NCBI GenBank assembly: GCA_014529385.2 | Contig: CM043955.1 | Coordinates: 141,578,640 to 141,642,639 of the forward strand | Reading direction: 5' to 3' | From: Adiantum capillus-veneris | Taxonomy: Eukaryota > Streptophyta > Polypodiopsida > Polypodiales > Pteridaceae | DNA length: 64,000 nucleotides | Shown: positions 24,770-35,589 of the stretch, piece by piece | Layout of the letters: each line of letters opens with the position of its first letter | Position numbering within the stretch: the first letter of the stretch is position 1 | Program-made: the position numbers and the translations under genes | The notes under the pieces: model-generated | The model's database searches: none | The model's input: only the letters and a program-made list of their open reading frames with translations | Told to the model about the DNA's origin: nothing

Positions 24770-25330
24770 CCGCTTTGCTGATGTAAAGAAAGTATAGGCT
24801 GTAGCCTTTACACGAGCTCATCTTGTTTGTCCAATCTGATGTACATAGTCTTCACATGATTCAAGAAAATCATAATTGATGACAAACTTTATGTCCTTCA
24901 CATCCATGCTCAGGTGCAACATTTGTTTCTATCATGATAGGTCTTTTGCCATACCTAAATTCAGAAAGAACCCAATCTCGTTTAGCTTGACTCTTATCAT
25001 CATGGATAAAGAAATCTCCATCCATCACTTGCTCCAGCAAATCTGTCAATTCTGAGTATTTTTCATTCCCAGAAACAACTTCTACAATCTATAGAATTGA
25101 GTGATTGGCTTTCAGATCTTGTGAGCCAATGACAACCTTGTAAGGATTCTGTAGATATTGTATGGCTAAACCTTCAACTTCTTTAGGCCAAGTTGCACTT
25201 GAATACAAACTCTGTCTGTCACGTTGAATTTGGGAGATAATTTTTTTGATTTGAGGTTCCAAACCCATGTTCAACATTCTATCCGTCTCATCAAGGAACA
25301 ATCTGTTGAGATCCTCTGATTACTACTGTG
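24770..25330 (-). pseudogene. DEAD-box RNA helicase fragment (DBP2/p68 type), intronless
   Basis: The minus strand encodes the second half of an RNA helicase core. Motif II region reads [12 protein letters not shown] (normally DEAD, here DETD), followed by EPQIKKI. Motif III region reads [13 protein letters not shown], then [18 protein letters not shown]. Continuing toward 24775 come [14 protein letters not shown], a decayed motif V region, and ATAYTFFTSAK beyond motif VI. About 30 residues are missing before DKSQ and there are stops and frameshifts. No introns interrupt it, so it derives from a processed RNA. It runs almost directly into the polypurine tract and LTR at 24701, suggesting capture by a retroelement. 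Confidence 0.75.
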
Positions 25331-26950
25331 TGTGCTCTTCTTCATTCGTGACTCCTTTGTTCTTGCATCAAGGTGATCAAAGCTGCATTTGCCATTGTTA
25401 GCTTTAGTTTGCTTTGTAAATCATTATATTGTTTCTACTTGATACATGACTTAATTAAAGCATGACAAACCCCAGTTATTCCCCAAGTTAGTAACTTGCA
25501 TCAAAAGGGCTTTATCTGACATGATTCATGATAAATGACTATCAATGAGCTATCATCGTCCATTTATCCTCAAAATTCATATACATGATGTACAAGGTAT
25601 GTAGGTGGCTATCATGGCTTCAAATTTGAAAAAATTGCATCTTTGGATAAGGATTAAACCTTTTTTTTTTTTGAACCCTTAGCTTGTACTCTCTATACAT
25701 AGCCTTCTGACAAATTTGGCTTGATTTGGGCTTGTATTTGGCATGCAAGCTAACTTTTTGGATTTCAGTCTCAAGAATGACTGATGGGCATCTCTGGCAC
25801 CTTTCTGCTACCAAACACATGTAGAACCAATGATGATGATCAGAATTGGGCTTGATCATTGGTTGCTCCAATAGGCATCCATCACAATAGATGACTAAAT
25901 TCTCATTTCTACCTCTTTTGTTCTTGTCAATATTGTTAGTCCCTTTGTTTGTTTGGCTTCATTAAGTCACATTCAAGATAGAAGATTACAATATAATGAT
26001 CTACTTCCTGTGTACGGCCTTGTAGTCGCATGAAGTGTCTGATAGGAAACTTTACACTTGATGGGTGCTTTCATTTAAACGATCACCAAATTTCTTTATC
26101 CTTGTAGTCTATCCCAGAGCTTTATGACCATTCTCAATCATTTTTGGCCTCACGTTGTTGTTGAAGATTGATCGGTATTCTTTTCTTACCTCTAACCTCA
26201 TACATTGTGCGTATGGCTTTTGAGACATGCTTCGTGAAGCATCGTCATTCTCTTGGACCTTCTTTACTTTGTACGGCTCGACATTGCTTCAGTATTTTCT
26301 TTACCTGGATTATGGATTTTTCTTGCCCCCTTTTTTTTGAAAATCTTAAAAATAACAAAATAAAACCAAAAATCAACTCATCCTAAAAAGAAAAATCATT
26401 CTAATAGAATTCTAAATGGTATGTACATTGTACAATGTCCCTAGGGGCTCATATATGGCTTTTGTCCCCGTACTCCTCTTGTAACTCTACTATGAGGGCA
26501 TATACTCCTCTTGTAACTCTACTATGAGGGCATATACTCTGAGTTTTGTCAAAAAAAAATGTCACAGTAAAACGCAAAAATTCAATACAACTCACAAAAC
26601 ATTGCCCTCTAATATTCATAATATTATGTCTACATTTAGAATCCCTCCCCCCTCCTATTTGGAGTCCTCCTTGATGACAGGGTATCACGAAGGGTATGCG
26701 TTGTGCTTGGGCAATTAAAAGATGTGCCTATGCAGGCCTTGTAATGTAGCCCTATTATGCATACACAGTCAATGAATGGAAAAGATTTATGTTGTGCAGT
26801 ATGTGGGTATAAGAAATTTGCTTATTGGCATTTTCTGGTGAAGCTTCCTATTCTTAGCGATGTGATGTTCTTTGAAGCTCGTATGTCATTTTGGAATTCT
26901 CTTAGCCTCATTGATTGTACAATTTGGCATTGTTCCTTAGAGTGGGTTTG
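25331..26950. other. No gene recognised
   Basis: AT-rich with short frames. The plus-strand frames at 26168-26386 and 26757-26957 have no motifs. A tandem duplication of about 33 bp (actcctcttgtaactctact) spans 26470-26540. Confidence 0.45.
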
Positions 26951-28150
26951 TTTCTAACTGTACTGTAACCGTAGGAGGAATTGAAAGAATTCAAGCGGCG
27001 GTGCAGTAACAGTAGTTTTATTGGTTTCCTTTGGGACCCACTTCTTCGTGATTACTGGTTGTTTTGTTGATGCTGCTCGTTTGGGAGCCCATACTTGTCC
27101 CTGCTTTGTTTCTGTTTGAAGAGACTTCTTTGGGATCCACCTTGTCTTTGTGTGAGTCTTCAATAGTCTTTGCTTCAGCTCTTGTACTCTTAGTTTGGGA
27201 GTTGATACTTTGGGAGTTGACCATTTAACCATTTTGGAATCCAAATGAACTCCTCACCTCTTTGTAATTGAGTGAACCTCATTGGAACCCAAATCTGATT
27301 AGCAAAAGCTTGCGCCTTTGTGTTTTTCCTAGATGCTCTTGTAGGCTTTGACTATTTTCCTATTGGCATTGGGTCTTGTGATTTTTCATCAAAGATCTTC
27401 GTCTTCTTGATGCATACCTCCTTTTGGCCAATCTGGCTCTTTGAAATCCAGATTTGTCAAACTTTTTGGTTCTGACTTGTTGTTCTTTTCTTTTGGCCTT
27501 TCTTGATTGTCACAGAAGCTGCTAGTGATGTTGATGACCTGAATTTCTGGTAAGGAATGTCAAAAGAATCATCACTATCGCTGCCATCCTCAGTAAGGTT
27601 GCATTCTAGCACTTTCTCTTTGTGGTTTGGCTGGTTATGGAAAGTTACTATTTGCTTGCTATTGGGTTGTTGTTTCTAGGATGACTTGTGTATCCACTTG
27701 ATTAGAGCGTTGGTAGCTCGTTGACATGGTTGTGCTCTTTTTGGCTGAGTCTTTTCTTCATGTAGCGGAGCCACGTATGAGGAATCTTGTTGCAGTTGCA
27801 TTTCCACCGAGGATTTTGGAATCCACTTTTGATGCACTTTACTTTTGTAGCGATGACATTGGTACCTGGTTTTTTGATATGGGCAATCATAAAATGGCAC
27901 ATTAGTTAAAGTTTTGTGCTTATCACCTATTGGTCGTCTAGATTTCCGTTGTTGCATCTTCTTGAAGCTCTAAGTGTTCTATAGAGTCATAGAACTCGTC
28001 TTCTTCTTCGTCCTTGTTTTCTTGGATCACACTCACTGCAAAGTAAGGAATGACATTAAAGCCATTTTCATCACAAAACTTCGTTGTTTGATTCTCTTGA
28101 ATAGCGCTAGCACACATCAAAACTAGCCAAGATGTGTTCTCATTCAAGTG
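26950..28150 (-). pseudogene. Decayed coding-like region with WVPK/WIPK repeats
   Basis: Several minus-strand open pieces (27244-26954, 27957-27676, 28147-27938) are Lys/Thr/Gln-rich. They repeat a K-W-[IV]-P-K motif (KKWVPKE, TRWIPKK, QKWIPKS). Such IWVPK phrases occur in the Gag-to-protease linker of some plant copia elements, so a copia relic is possible. The acidic piece EENKDEEEDEFYDS lies at the upstream end. No catalytic domain is visible. Confidence 0.35.
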
Positions 28151-28334
28151 GCTCTAATTCTTCCTCAGGAAAGGGTTCTGGGATGTAATCTGTATCTTCA
28201 ATTACCCTTTCTAGGATTCCTTCCTCTTGCTTTAGGCTTTCCCAACCTTGCTGGAAGTTCTGATCCTGCTACAGTAGTGGAATCAAACTCCTCCATAGGT
28301 GTTCTTGTCACATCCCTATAACTAGGCAGCGCAT

Positions 28335-28668
28335 GCCAAAGTTTTTGAATGGACCCAGGAATGTGATCTGGCCTATCGGAGATTAAAAATGCAGCTATCC
28401 AAAGCTCCTATCATGATTCCTCCAAATTGAGATCAGGATTTCAATCACGTTTTTGTGGATGCTTATGAGCAGGGCTATTAGCAGTGTGCTGATGCAGGAA
28501 CAAATTCAGGGTGGTTTTGACCTGTCTATTATGCCAACAGGCGATTATCATCCGTAGAGAAAAACTATTCAGTGACAGAAAGAGAATGCTTAGGGATTAT
28601 TTATTCAGTGAAGAAATTTCGTCATTATCTGTTGGGACTGCAGTTTTTCTTTCATGTGGATCATTCGG
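28335..28668 (+). pseudogene. Ty3/gypsy RT-RNase H fragment, plus strand
   Basis: The plus strand reads a connection-to-RNase H segment: FEWTQECDLAYRRLK, a decayed DAYEQG, then SSVEKNYSVTERECLGIIYS, KKFRHYLLG and FFFHVDH. The pattern is the standard gypsy RNase H start. It stops abruptly at about 28668, where the opposite-strand Tat element begins. One or two frameshifts and stops. Confidence 0.75.
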
Positions 28669-29595
28669 GGCCACAACCTGTGCATTTACCTCCTTCACAG
28701 CTTTGGCCTCGACCCACCTGGTGAGGTAGTCGATGGCAACCACGACATACTTCTTACCACTTGTAGACTTAGGGAGTGGACCTATGGCATCCAAACCCCA
28801 TTTTTCGAAAGCATTCTGAGCAATAATCGCTCCTTGTGACTCAGCTGTCAAACGCCTCTCTCCTATAGCCTGACATTCATGGCAGGTCTTGCACCAATAG
28901 TGCACATCCTTCACTACGGAAGGCCACCAAAACCCCGCTCTCAACACTCGAAACAAAACTTGACATTTCCCTTGGTGTCCACTCTCCTCATGACATTGCT
29001 CCACTACCAAGTTAATTTCTTCTTTGTAGAGCACTCTCCTTAGCACCCCGTCTCTACCGTAAGTCATTAGGTCTTCACCTACTAGCGTAAATTTGCGAGC
29101 TTTCTGAACTATCCTCCTCCTTTGCAGTTTAGACAAACCTTGAGGACATTGCCCGGTACTCAAAAAATATTCCACCTCGTTCAATGACTCCCTACCTGTG
29201 TATGTGGTCAGGGTCACATATATACCTGCGACATGTACCTGCACCTTACTGCTTGCTAGCTGGTCTGCCTCTTGGTTGTTCTCTCTCTTCACATGCTTGA
29301 ACTGGATTTCTCTAAAGAACTTCAACAACTTCTTGATGGCAAAGAACCAATGTTTTAAGGAATCTCGCTTTACTTGCCATTGGCCTAGCAATTGCTTGAT
29401 GACCAATAACGCATCACCTTTGACCACCAACCTGGAAATGCCGAACTCGACGCATTGTTTCAAACCTAGATGGAGGGCGAGATATTCTGCTTCATTGTTG
29501 GTATGAACATCCTCCAAATCATCGTGTGGATCGTGTATCACCACACCTCCCCCAGCTTTCTTTATCACCCTCCTATATGCACCATCAAACCACAT
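28666..29595 (-). pseudogene. Second RNase H plus truncated integrase
   Basis: A 332-codon frame whose last ~20 codons are foreign. It starts with an archaeal/plant-type RNase H (FDGAYR, NNEAEYLAL, VKGDALLVIKQL, ENNQEADQLA), an additional domain beyond the retroviral one. It continues into integrase with an HHCC zinc finger (HEESGHQGK...CKTCHECQ) and the first part of the DDE core (FEKWGLDAIGPLPKS, YVVVAIDYLTRW). The rest of the catalytic core, including the distal Glu, is lost at the junction near 28666. Confidence 0.85.
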
Positions 29596-29609
29596 GGTAA
29601 AAGCTCCAA

Positions 29610-31058
29610 TCAGGTCGGGCTCCTCTTTGGCAACACATAAAACTTACGCACAATGAGGTACACTTTGAACTTTCTACAAGAAAAAACCAATGCCATGACC
29701 CACTGCTCCGCTTCAGTGTAAGTCACCTCTCCAGGACTTATCACCCTGCTTTCAAAGTAGATAGGCTTATAGCTCCTTCCTACCTTCTGCAGTAACACCG
29801 CCCCAATAGCCATGGTACCTACCGTCATTGACACATAGAAATCATCCTCTTGGCTTGGAGGGCCCACAATTGGTAATTTCTTTCACCCTATCAAAAGCTT
29901 CTTGAGCATCTTCATCCCATTCAAAGCCATGCACCTATTGAGCCCTCTTTTGGAGAGGATACACATATTGTGACAGCATCCAGAAAAAACGCGACAAGTA
30001 CTTTAGCTTATGTACAAAGGAGGCCAAGTCTTGCGCACTAGAGGGAGGCTCCATTAAGACTAGCGCCTTGACCTTTTCCGGATCTGCCTCAATTCCATTC
30101 TGTGACACCACATGACCTAGCAGTTGCACTCAAGGTTGTGCTAACTTGCACTTCTTAGGGTTTAATTGACCTCCTTCTTCGTCCAGCCTTTGAAAACATA
30201 GCCGGAGCTCTGATAAATGATCCGCCCTTGAGCTATAGCACCCAATGTCATCCATGAAAACCCTAATGAATCTGCCCAAGTAGGGACCAAACACCCTATT
30301 CATCCAGTCTTGGAAGGTGGCGTAGGCATTCACTAAACCAAACGGCATCCTGCAAAACAGGCAAAGCATCCCCATGGAGAGATAAATGTCTTCTTCAGCT
30401 AGTCTTCAAGCGCAATCCCTATCTGAAAGTACCCTGAAAATCCATCCATAATAGAGTACCTCTCATGTCCTGCCATCTGATTTAAGATTTCATCTTGGAA
30501 CGACAGCGGGTAGTGGTTTCTCTTGGTCGCCGCATTCAATGGCTTGTAATCGACGCACACCCGCCATTTTCCATTCTTCTTAGGGGTGATAACCACTGGA
30601 GAAACCCACTCTGACTCCTTCACGGGGTATATGATACCTGCATCCAACAATTGGTTAATCTCCTGCCAAAGAGCCTCCTTATGAATTTCCCCTAACCTCC
30701 TTAGCTTCTGTGCCTTTGGTTTGCACCCTTCTTTAAGAACTATCTTGTGCTCTGCACCTTTCGCTCCTCGTAAATCCTCGTACTTCGTCGCAAATAAATT
30801 TGGAAAAGAGGCACAAAACTCAACATAGACTTCTCTCTCTTTCTTGGTCAAATTTTTGCTTAGCATAGCAGTTACCTCCTCCACACCTATGCCACCAACC
30901 TGCGGTTGCACCTTCCCTTTTGCATGGGAGCCTTCAACAGTAACCCCAAACAAGTCGGCATCTATCTTTAGCATATCATCCTCACTCCTCTTCCTCAGTA
31001 TCTGTGTAGCCCTCATCATAGCCCGTCTCGGTCTCATACTCATAACTTGTCGTATCAT
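29610..31058 (-). pseudogene. Gypsy reverse transcriptase and first RNase H
   Basis: Three frames cover one RT. Residues KKNGKWRVCVDYKPLNAAT and YSIMDGFSGYFQI lie at 30640-30400, MPFGLVNAYATFQDWMNRVF and FMDDI (normally FVDDI or YVDDI) at 30375-30130, and the thumb LGHVVSQNGIEADPEKV at 30125. RNase H follows at 29867-29610 (IGAVLLQKVG, KPIYFESRV, TYTEAEQWVMAL). Frameshifts separate the pieces, so the enzyme is inactive here. Confidence 0.88.
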
Positions 31059-31174
31059 CTTTGTCTTTTTCTGCCACAGGGTGAAAACGGCTCTCTTTGG
31101 TCTTCAAATCAAGCACCACATGTCTCCCTCTCTCCTTGTCAGGCAAGGTGAACACCCTGCTCCCCCAATCCTGC

Positions 31175-31609
31175 TTAGCCCCTATTGCAAGTAGCCATGG
31201 CCCTACCCAAGATGATTGGATAAGCATTGTCACCCGCCTTCATCACAAAGAAATCAATTAGGCACTCAATGCCCATCACTTTCACTCTTACATCTTGAGC
31301 CACGCCCAAACACCTCGCTTTGGTATGGTTAGCCATCCTCATGCGTACATTTGATTTAGCTACTGCTTTGACCCCTGTTTCCTTCATAGCAGCTTCCGTC
31401 ATGACGCAAACTTGTGCTCCACCATCTATATAGGCGTGAACTTGCATCCTCTTTTCAATGACCGCATCCACTAGAGGAAGGACATCCATCGGGCTACCCA
31501 CTCTCAATGCCATGTTTTGTACTGCATGCACATTCCCCTTAGCCTTTGGCAGCCTCATGCTGAGACTTGTAGACCACTGTCTTCGTAGCTTGGGATTTAA
31601 AGCCAACAA
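31175..31609 (-). pseudogene. Gypsy aspartic protease
   Basis: Retropepsin that would process the polyprotein. The active-site region reads YIDGGAQVCVMTE, where DSGA would be usual, so the Ser is Gly. The C-terminal motif PIILGRAMA is present. The frame then shifts before the linker to RT (31233-30982, acidic). Confidence 0.8.
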
Positions 31610-31950
31610 CTGACCAAAGTAATGTTAGCCTTTTGATTTTGAACATCGCTTACTAGGTCATATTTTGGGTAGCCGCGCCCTAGCTAAAAGTCTGCTTGCT
31701 TGATTTTGCGACATCTCCTCTTCTTGCTAGTTTCCGGCTACTCCTTGCTTTCTTACACTTTCTCCTTACCTTTACGGGCCCTCGTCTCCCGCTCGGTTTC
31801 TGTCTCTCTTTCCATCCTTGCTCTTTTGTTGGCCAAAACTTCAACATCCTGTTTATCCACTCCGATGGTATTTACCCTAGGGACTTCACCACCATCCTAA
31901 GGAGCTTGCTGCACCTGATTCTTGACCATCTGCTCTCTCGGGCCATTGAA

Positions 31951-32785
31951 CTATGCTTGGCCTCTACCTCTGTCAAATAGTGGATAAATACCGCCTCTTT
32001 CTCTTAGCGGATGAGGGCAATCTAGTGCATAGTATCCTTCTTCACCACAATTGTAACACTGGCCAGGCAGTGGCCTTGCCCTGCCCCTCGCCCCTCTTGG
32101 TTGACCTCTATCCATCATGCTTAGTCGCAATTCTTGCATTTGCTCAGAAAATTCTTGCATGGTTCGCACCCAATTTTGTGGCACAACGGCTACGCCTTGA
32201 TTTGCATGGTTCTCATCAGAACAACATCCCTCGGACCCTGAGGTTGGACCACTGCTTCATAACCCGACACGCCTTGTTCAATATTCTTTTTTATTTTCCT
32301 GCTTTTTGCCTTTGCGATGGCCACTGCACCATTATAGTTTTCTAGGCTCTCAAAATCCACTTTCTCCCTCATTTTAGGATGCAAGCATGTCATGAATTTA
32401 TCGAGCTTGAAGTAGTCGCCATTGGCCAATTGCATGGCACCCGCTAACTCTCTCCAGCACACTTCAAAACGATCCAAAAACAAACTGAACTCTTCACTTA
32501 CATCCTGTTTGAGTGCCTTCAATTTGGCATCCATCTCCACTGGGACGCCTCTTTGCGGAAATTATGTAGGAAACGTGCCCGCAGAGCCGGCCAAGCATGC
32601 CTCGGCTCACCTTCCAAAGCTTCATACCATATCTTTGCCTTCCAGCGCATCACCAAAGGAAACGTCTGCATCTTGCTGTCCTCGTTCGGCATGCACATCG
32701 ACAGCATATACAACTCAAAGTCTGCAACCCACTCATCAGGATTTTCTTCACCAGTAAAAATTGGTCCATAGCTTCGAGACGTCAT
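31951..32785 (-). pseudogene. Gypsy Gag with CCHC knuckle
   Basis: The start is taken at the ATG at 32785 (MTSRSYGPIF), 79 bases inside the LTR end. The longer open frame reaches back into the LTR and is unlikely. The Retrotrans_gag pattern is clear (NPDEWVADFELYML, AKIWYEALEG, WPALRARFLHNFRK), then FKLDKFMTCLHP, then the knuckle CYNCGEEGYYALDC. Two frameshifts, near 32545 and 32195, break it. Confidence 0.85.
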
Positions 32786-32863
32786 GTCGACCAACACCAA
32801 AAACTGCTTCTCTTCACTTAACCGGGAGCAATCAGTGTGCTCCTCCGTGGGGGCACCAGAAGA

Positions 32864-34750
32864 TGGAGAGGGGGAATGGGGAACACACCCAACACACAAA
32901 CAATTGCCCCTATATAGCTCAGGGTATTCACAACACCCCTGTCCTCTTGAAAACACCTTCCAAACAAGCAACTCACACTAACAGGGCCTTGCCTGCACTT
33001 TGCCCAACGCACAAACACTCTGCACAATCCTTAGACAGCTACCACACCGATCTTGCCCGCTTCTCGCACTTCCGCAATTCAACACGTCTCTCTCTTTCTC
33101 TCTCACACACACAGGGGGCCCGGGGGGACGCACACGCTCACACACGCCGGCACCACACGCCTGGGAGACGAGAAAAGAAGAAAGGGGGGAAGGGGAGAGA
33201 GACGACGCCAAAAAACGGCAATGACAGCTTCTCCTTCAAAAAAGACAACTCATGTACATGATCCACATGGCCTGCTCTTGACCACACCATGGCTATCACC
33301 CATCCGTACAGAGGGGAATACACCTCCCTCGAAGCTCGACTCCGTCGGCACACGCCTCGACAAAAAAATCACCTCTGCCTTCGTTTTGACAGCAGCCTTT
33401 TCCCTTCGTAGCCTTCGCTGGCTGCCTCTTCTGCAAGTTCTTCGCCCTTTCAAGCCACGTCACGGCGATCCACCATCGTGTGCAGCTTTGACTCCTCGAG
33501 CGCACAAAGAAACCTCTTCTCTCGCAATTCTCCTCCTTCTTTCCTCACCTTCTCCCTTTCCCTTTCTTTCCCTAAGCTTAAAAGCTCCAACAGCCCAAAA
33601 AAAACCAGTCGAAGAAGTTCCCCTTCCTTTCCTTTTTCTTTGTTTCTTTTTTCAAGGTAAAATAGACCAACCAAACTTTCTTCTTTTGGCCGGGCGCCAC
33701 TGCTTCTCTTAGCCTTCTCCAACAAAAACTTTTTTTACCATCTTTCCTTAAGTTAACTTTTGGAGCACCTTTTCCTTTTTGGAAATCTCTAGCCACCATT
33801 TTTTCCTTTGAACTTACAATTTACAACTAAAGAGTTGCTTAAGACTCATTTCTCATGCAATCGGTGTTTCCCCCTGCACACATTTGTCAGCTACCCATTT
33901 AGTCTTAGTATACCAAAAACTACATCTTATCGTCCTCAGACTCTTGGAGCTCCACCGCATTCCGACCCGTACACGCCTTTTGAACTTTGTAAAAATCACC
34001 CATTCTCTTCTGCCCGACAAGTGATCCCAACTTCAATCCCCCATATCTCACCACTTGAGATCTCGATTGACAAGCCATCAAGTCCGGCCATCTCATGCTC
34101 TTGAAAAGCATATTCAAAAATGGGACAAGCCACCTGATGATCCCTTTCTGCCGTTCTTGAATGCCAGCTTGAACTGGACCTACCTCGATGCCCCTGACTC
34201 CGATCGGCCATCCGCAAAGTTTGGCTGACCCAAGCGATTTTCCAGGACCCAAGCGAGCTCAAAAATATCTTTGTCCGCATGCCTATCAATGCCCCTCGAT
34301 GAGAACATACCCGATCCCCGGCAAATATTCCACAGGCCATAACTTGCCCGTTTGAGCTCCGAATGGCGAACCAAAAAGACCGGAATGATCGACAGCTTGA
34401 GCTTTACACGTGTACCCATTGATCCCATTTTTCACCACCTATTTGTAGGTGCCCCGTCCGTCGGGACCTGTGAAGCCTTCTAGCTTCAGACAATCAAAAC
34501 TTTCACACCGGGACTCTGTTTGGCGAGCTGTCTGGACGAGTTTCTAGAGCATCTTGAATACCACATTTCGGGGCACATTTTCCGCATTTTGAACACCTTG
34601 ACTTTCCGTCATCATTATCTCACTTTGGAGGCCCCCCTGGCCTAAAAAACCACTTTAAGCATACATTTTTGATGCCATTCTCCTGCCCAGGGCCTTTATT
34701 CTTGCTTTAGCCCTTTGCCATGCACCTAGTAGCACCCTTTGCACTGCATA
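32864..34750 (-). repeat. Long 5' LTR of the Tat element
   Basis: Plus-strand left end TGGAGAGGGGGAATGGGG, shared with LTRs at 45482 and 49095. Just inside the element, the minus strand reads TGGTGCCCCCACGGAGG, a candidate primer site for a tRNA I cannot name. The region is pyrimidine-rich with CT/CA and homopolymer runs, giving many spurious frames. The right end is estimated from similarity to the LTR 45482-47110 and is uncertain by about 100 bp. Confidence 0.6.
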
Positions 34751-34984
34751 GCACACTTCCCGACACAGACCAACTTTGGCTGCACCAACATGTCCAACAG
34801 TTGGCTCTCAGAAGGGTGCACGTATGGTTGCAAGATTTGCGGTTGTGCGTCTCCGCCAACCTTGACTAGTAAGGTGTTCATGTTCACCCGCAGGCTACTG
34901 CTTTGATTGAATAGTTGGCTCTCGGTGATATGGTGCAAGTGAACAATGAGCAGATTTAGTTAACAATAGAAAGGATTTCCAAGT

Positions 34985-35507
34985 GCTGTTGTCTGTCTAT
35001 CGATGGTGTTGCTCGTGCTTCACATGTTATTCCTATTGCAGAGGTAGAGCTTGAGTTTGGCTTGAATGTGAAAGGGGAATACAAACTGTCAGGGCTCACT
35101 GATGCAGCAATTAGGGATGCATATTGCTGGTTCTTGGAAGCTATTTGGCTGTAGGCTAGAACGTATACCATCTCTGGTAAATCTCGCAATATGTTTCATT
35201 CAACCAACTTTGGGCCCGTGGACTGGGCAGCAATCGTCAGGGAATGGTTGCTGGCTGAGTGTCAACGAGTGGTGGGGCAGATGGGGCATAGTATCCCGAC
35301 TAATACAAAGGTGGTCAACTTATGACATTGGTGTGCGCCTTACACGAAGATTTCCCACTTGCACTTCGACCTTTGTGTCACTTTGAGGATAATAGATTTA
35401 TGGCCCGCAACACCGCTCCATCCGCAGAGGCTCCGAGTTATGTGTCGGCTGAGGAGTTGCCTCATACGCCTGCCCGTGTAACGGATGTAGCTGGTGCTTC
35501 TATATGA
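34985..35507 (+). pseudogene. Unidentified protein-coding relic
   Basis: A plus-strand frame with one stop and one frameshift can be followed for about 170 residues. It includes VELEFGLNVKGEYKLSGLTD, FGPVDWAAIVREWLLAE and MTLVCALHEDFPLALRPLC, ending in an Ala/Pro/Ser-rich tail. It looks like a real former coding sequence from its composition and length. I do not recognise the family; the ends may be truncated by the neighbouring LTR. Confidence 0.45.
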
Positions 35508-35529
35508 GTGTAACTAAATGTCGTGAACA

Positions 35530-35531
<2 letters not shown>

Positions 35532-35582
<51 letters not shown>
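35532..35582. repeat. (GT)n microsatellite
   Basis: About 25 uninterrupted GT units directly after the coding relic. Confidence 0.97.
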
Positions 35583-35584
<2 letters not shown>

Positions 35585-35589
35585 CCGCC

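Larger units (their letters stand above)
28666..34750 (-). mobile_element. Ty3/gypsy element, Tat-type, 3'-truncated
   Basis: Minus-strand order: long 5' LTR (32864 to about 34750), Gag, protease, RT, RNase H, a second RNase H, then integrase broken at 28666. The extra RNase H after the first (29595-29250) is the hallmark of the plant Tat/Ogre lineage. The 3' LTR is missing because of the break. The related element at 45482-49652 shares the LTR end and Gag. Confidence 0.85.

Noticed and set aside
33053-33712. 219-codon plus-strand frame and several overlapping ones
   Set aside because: They lie in the pyrimidine-rich LTR of the Tat element and have LTR composition.
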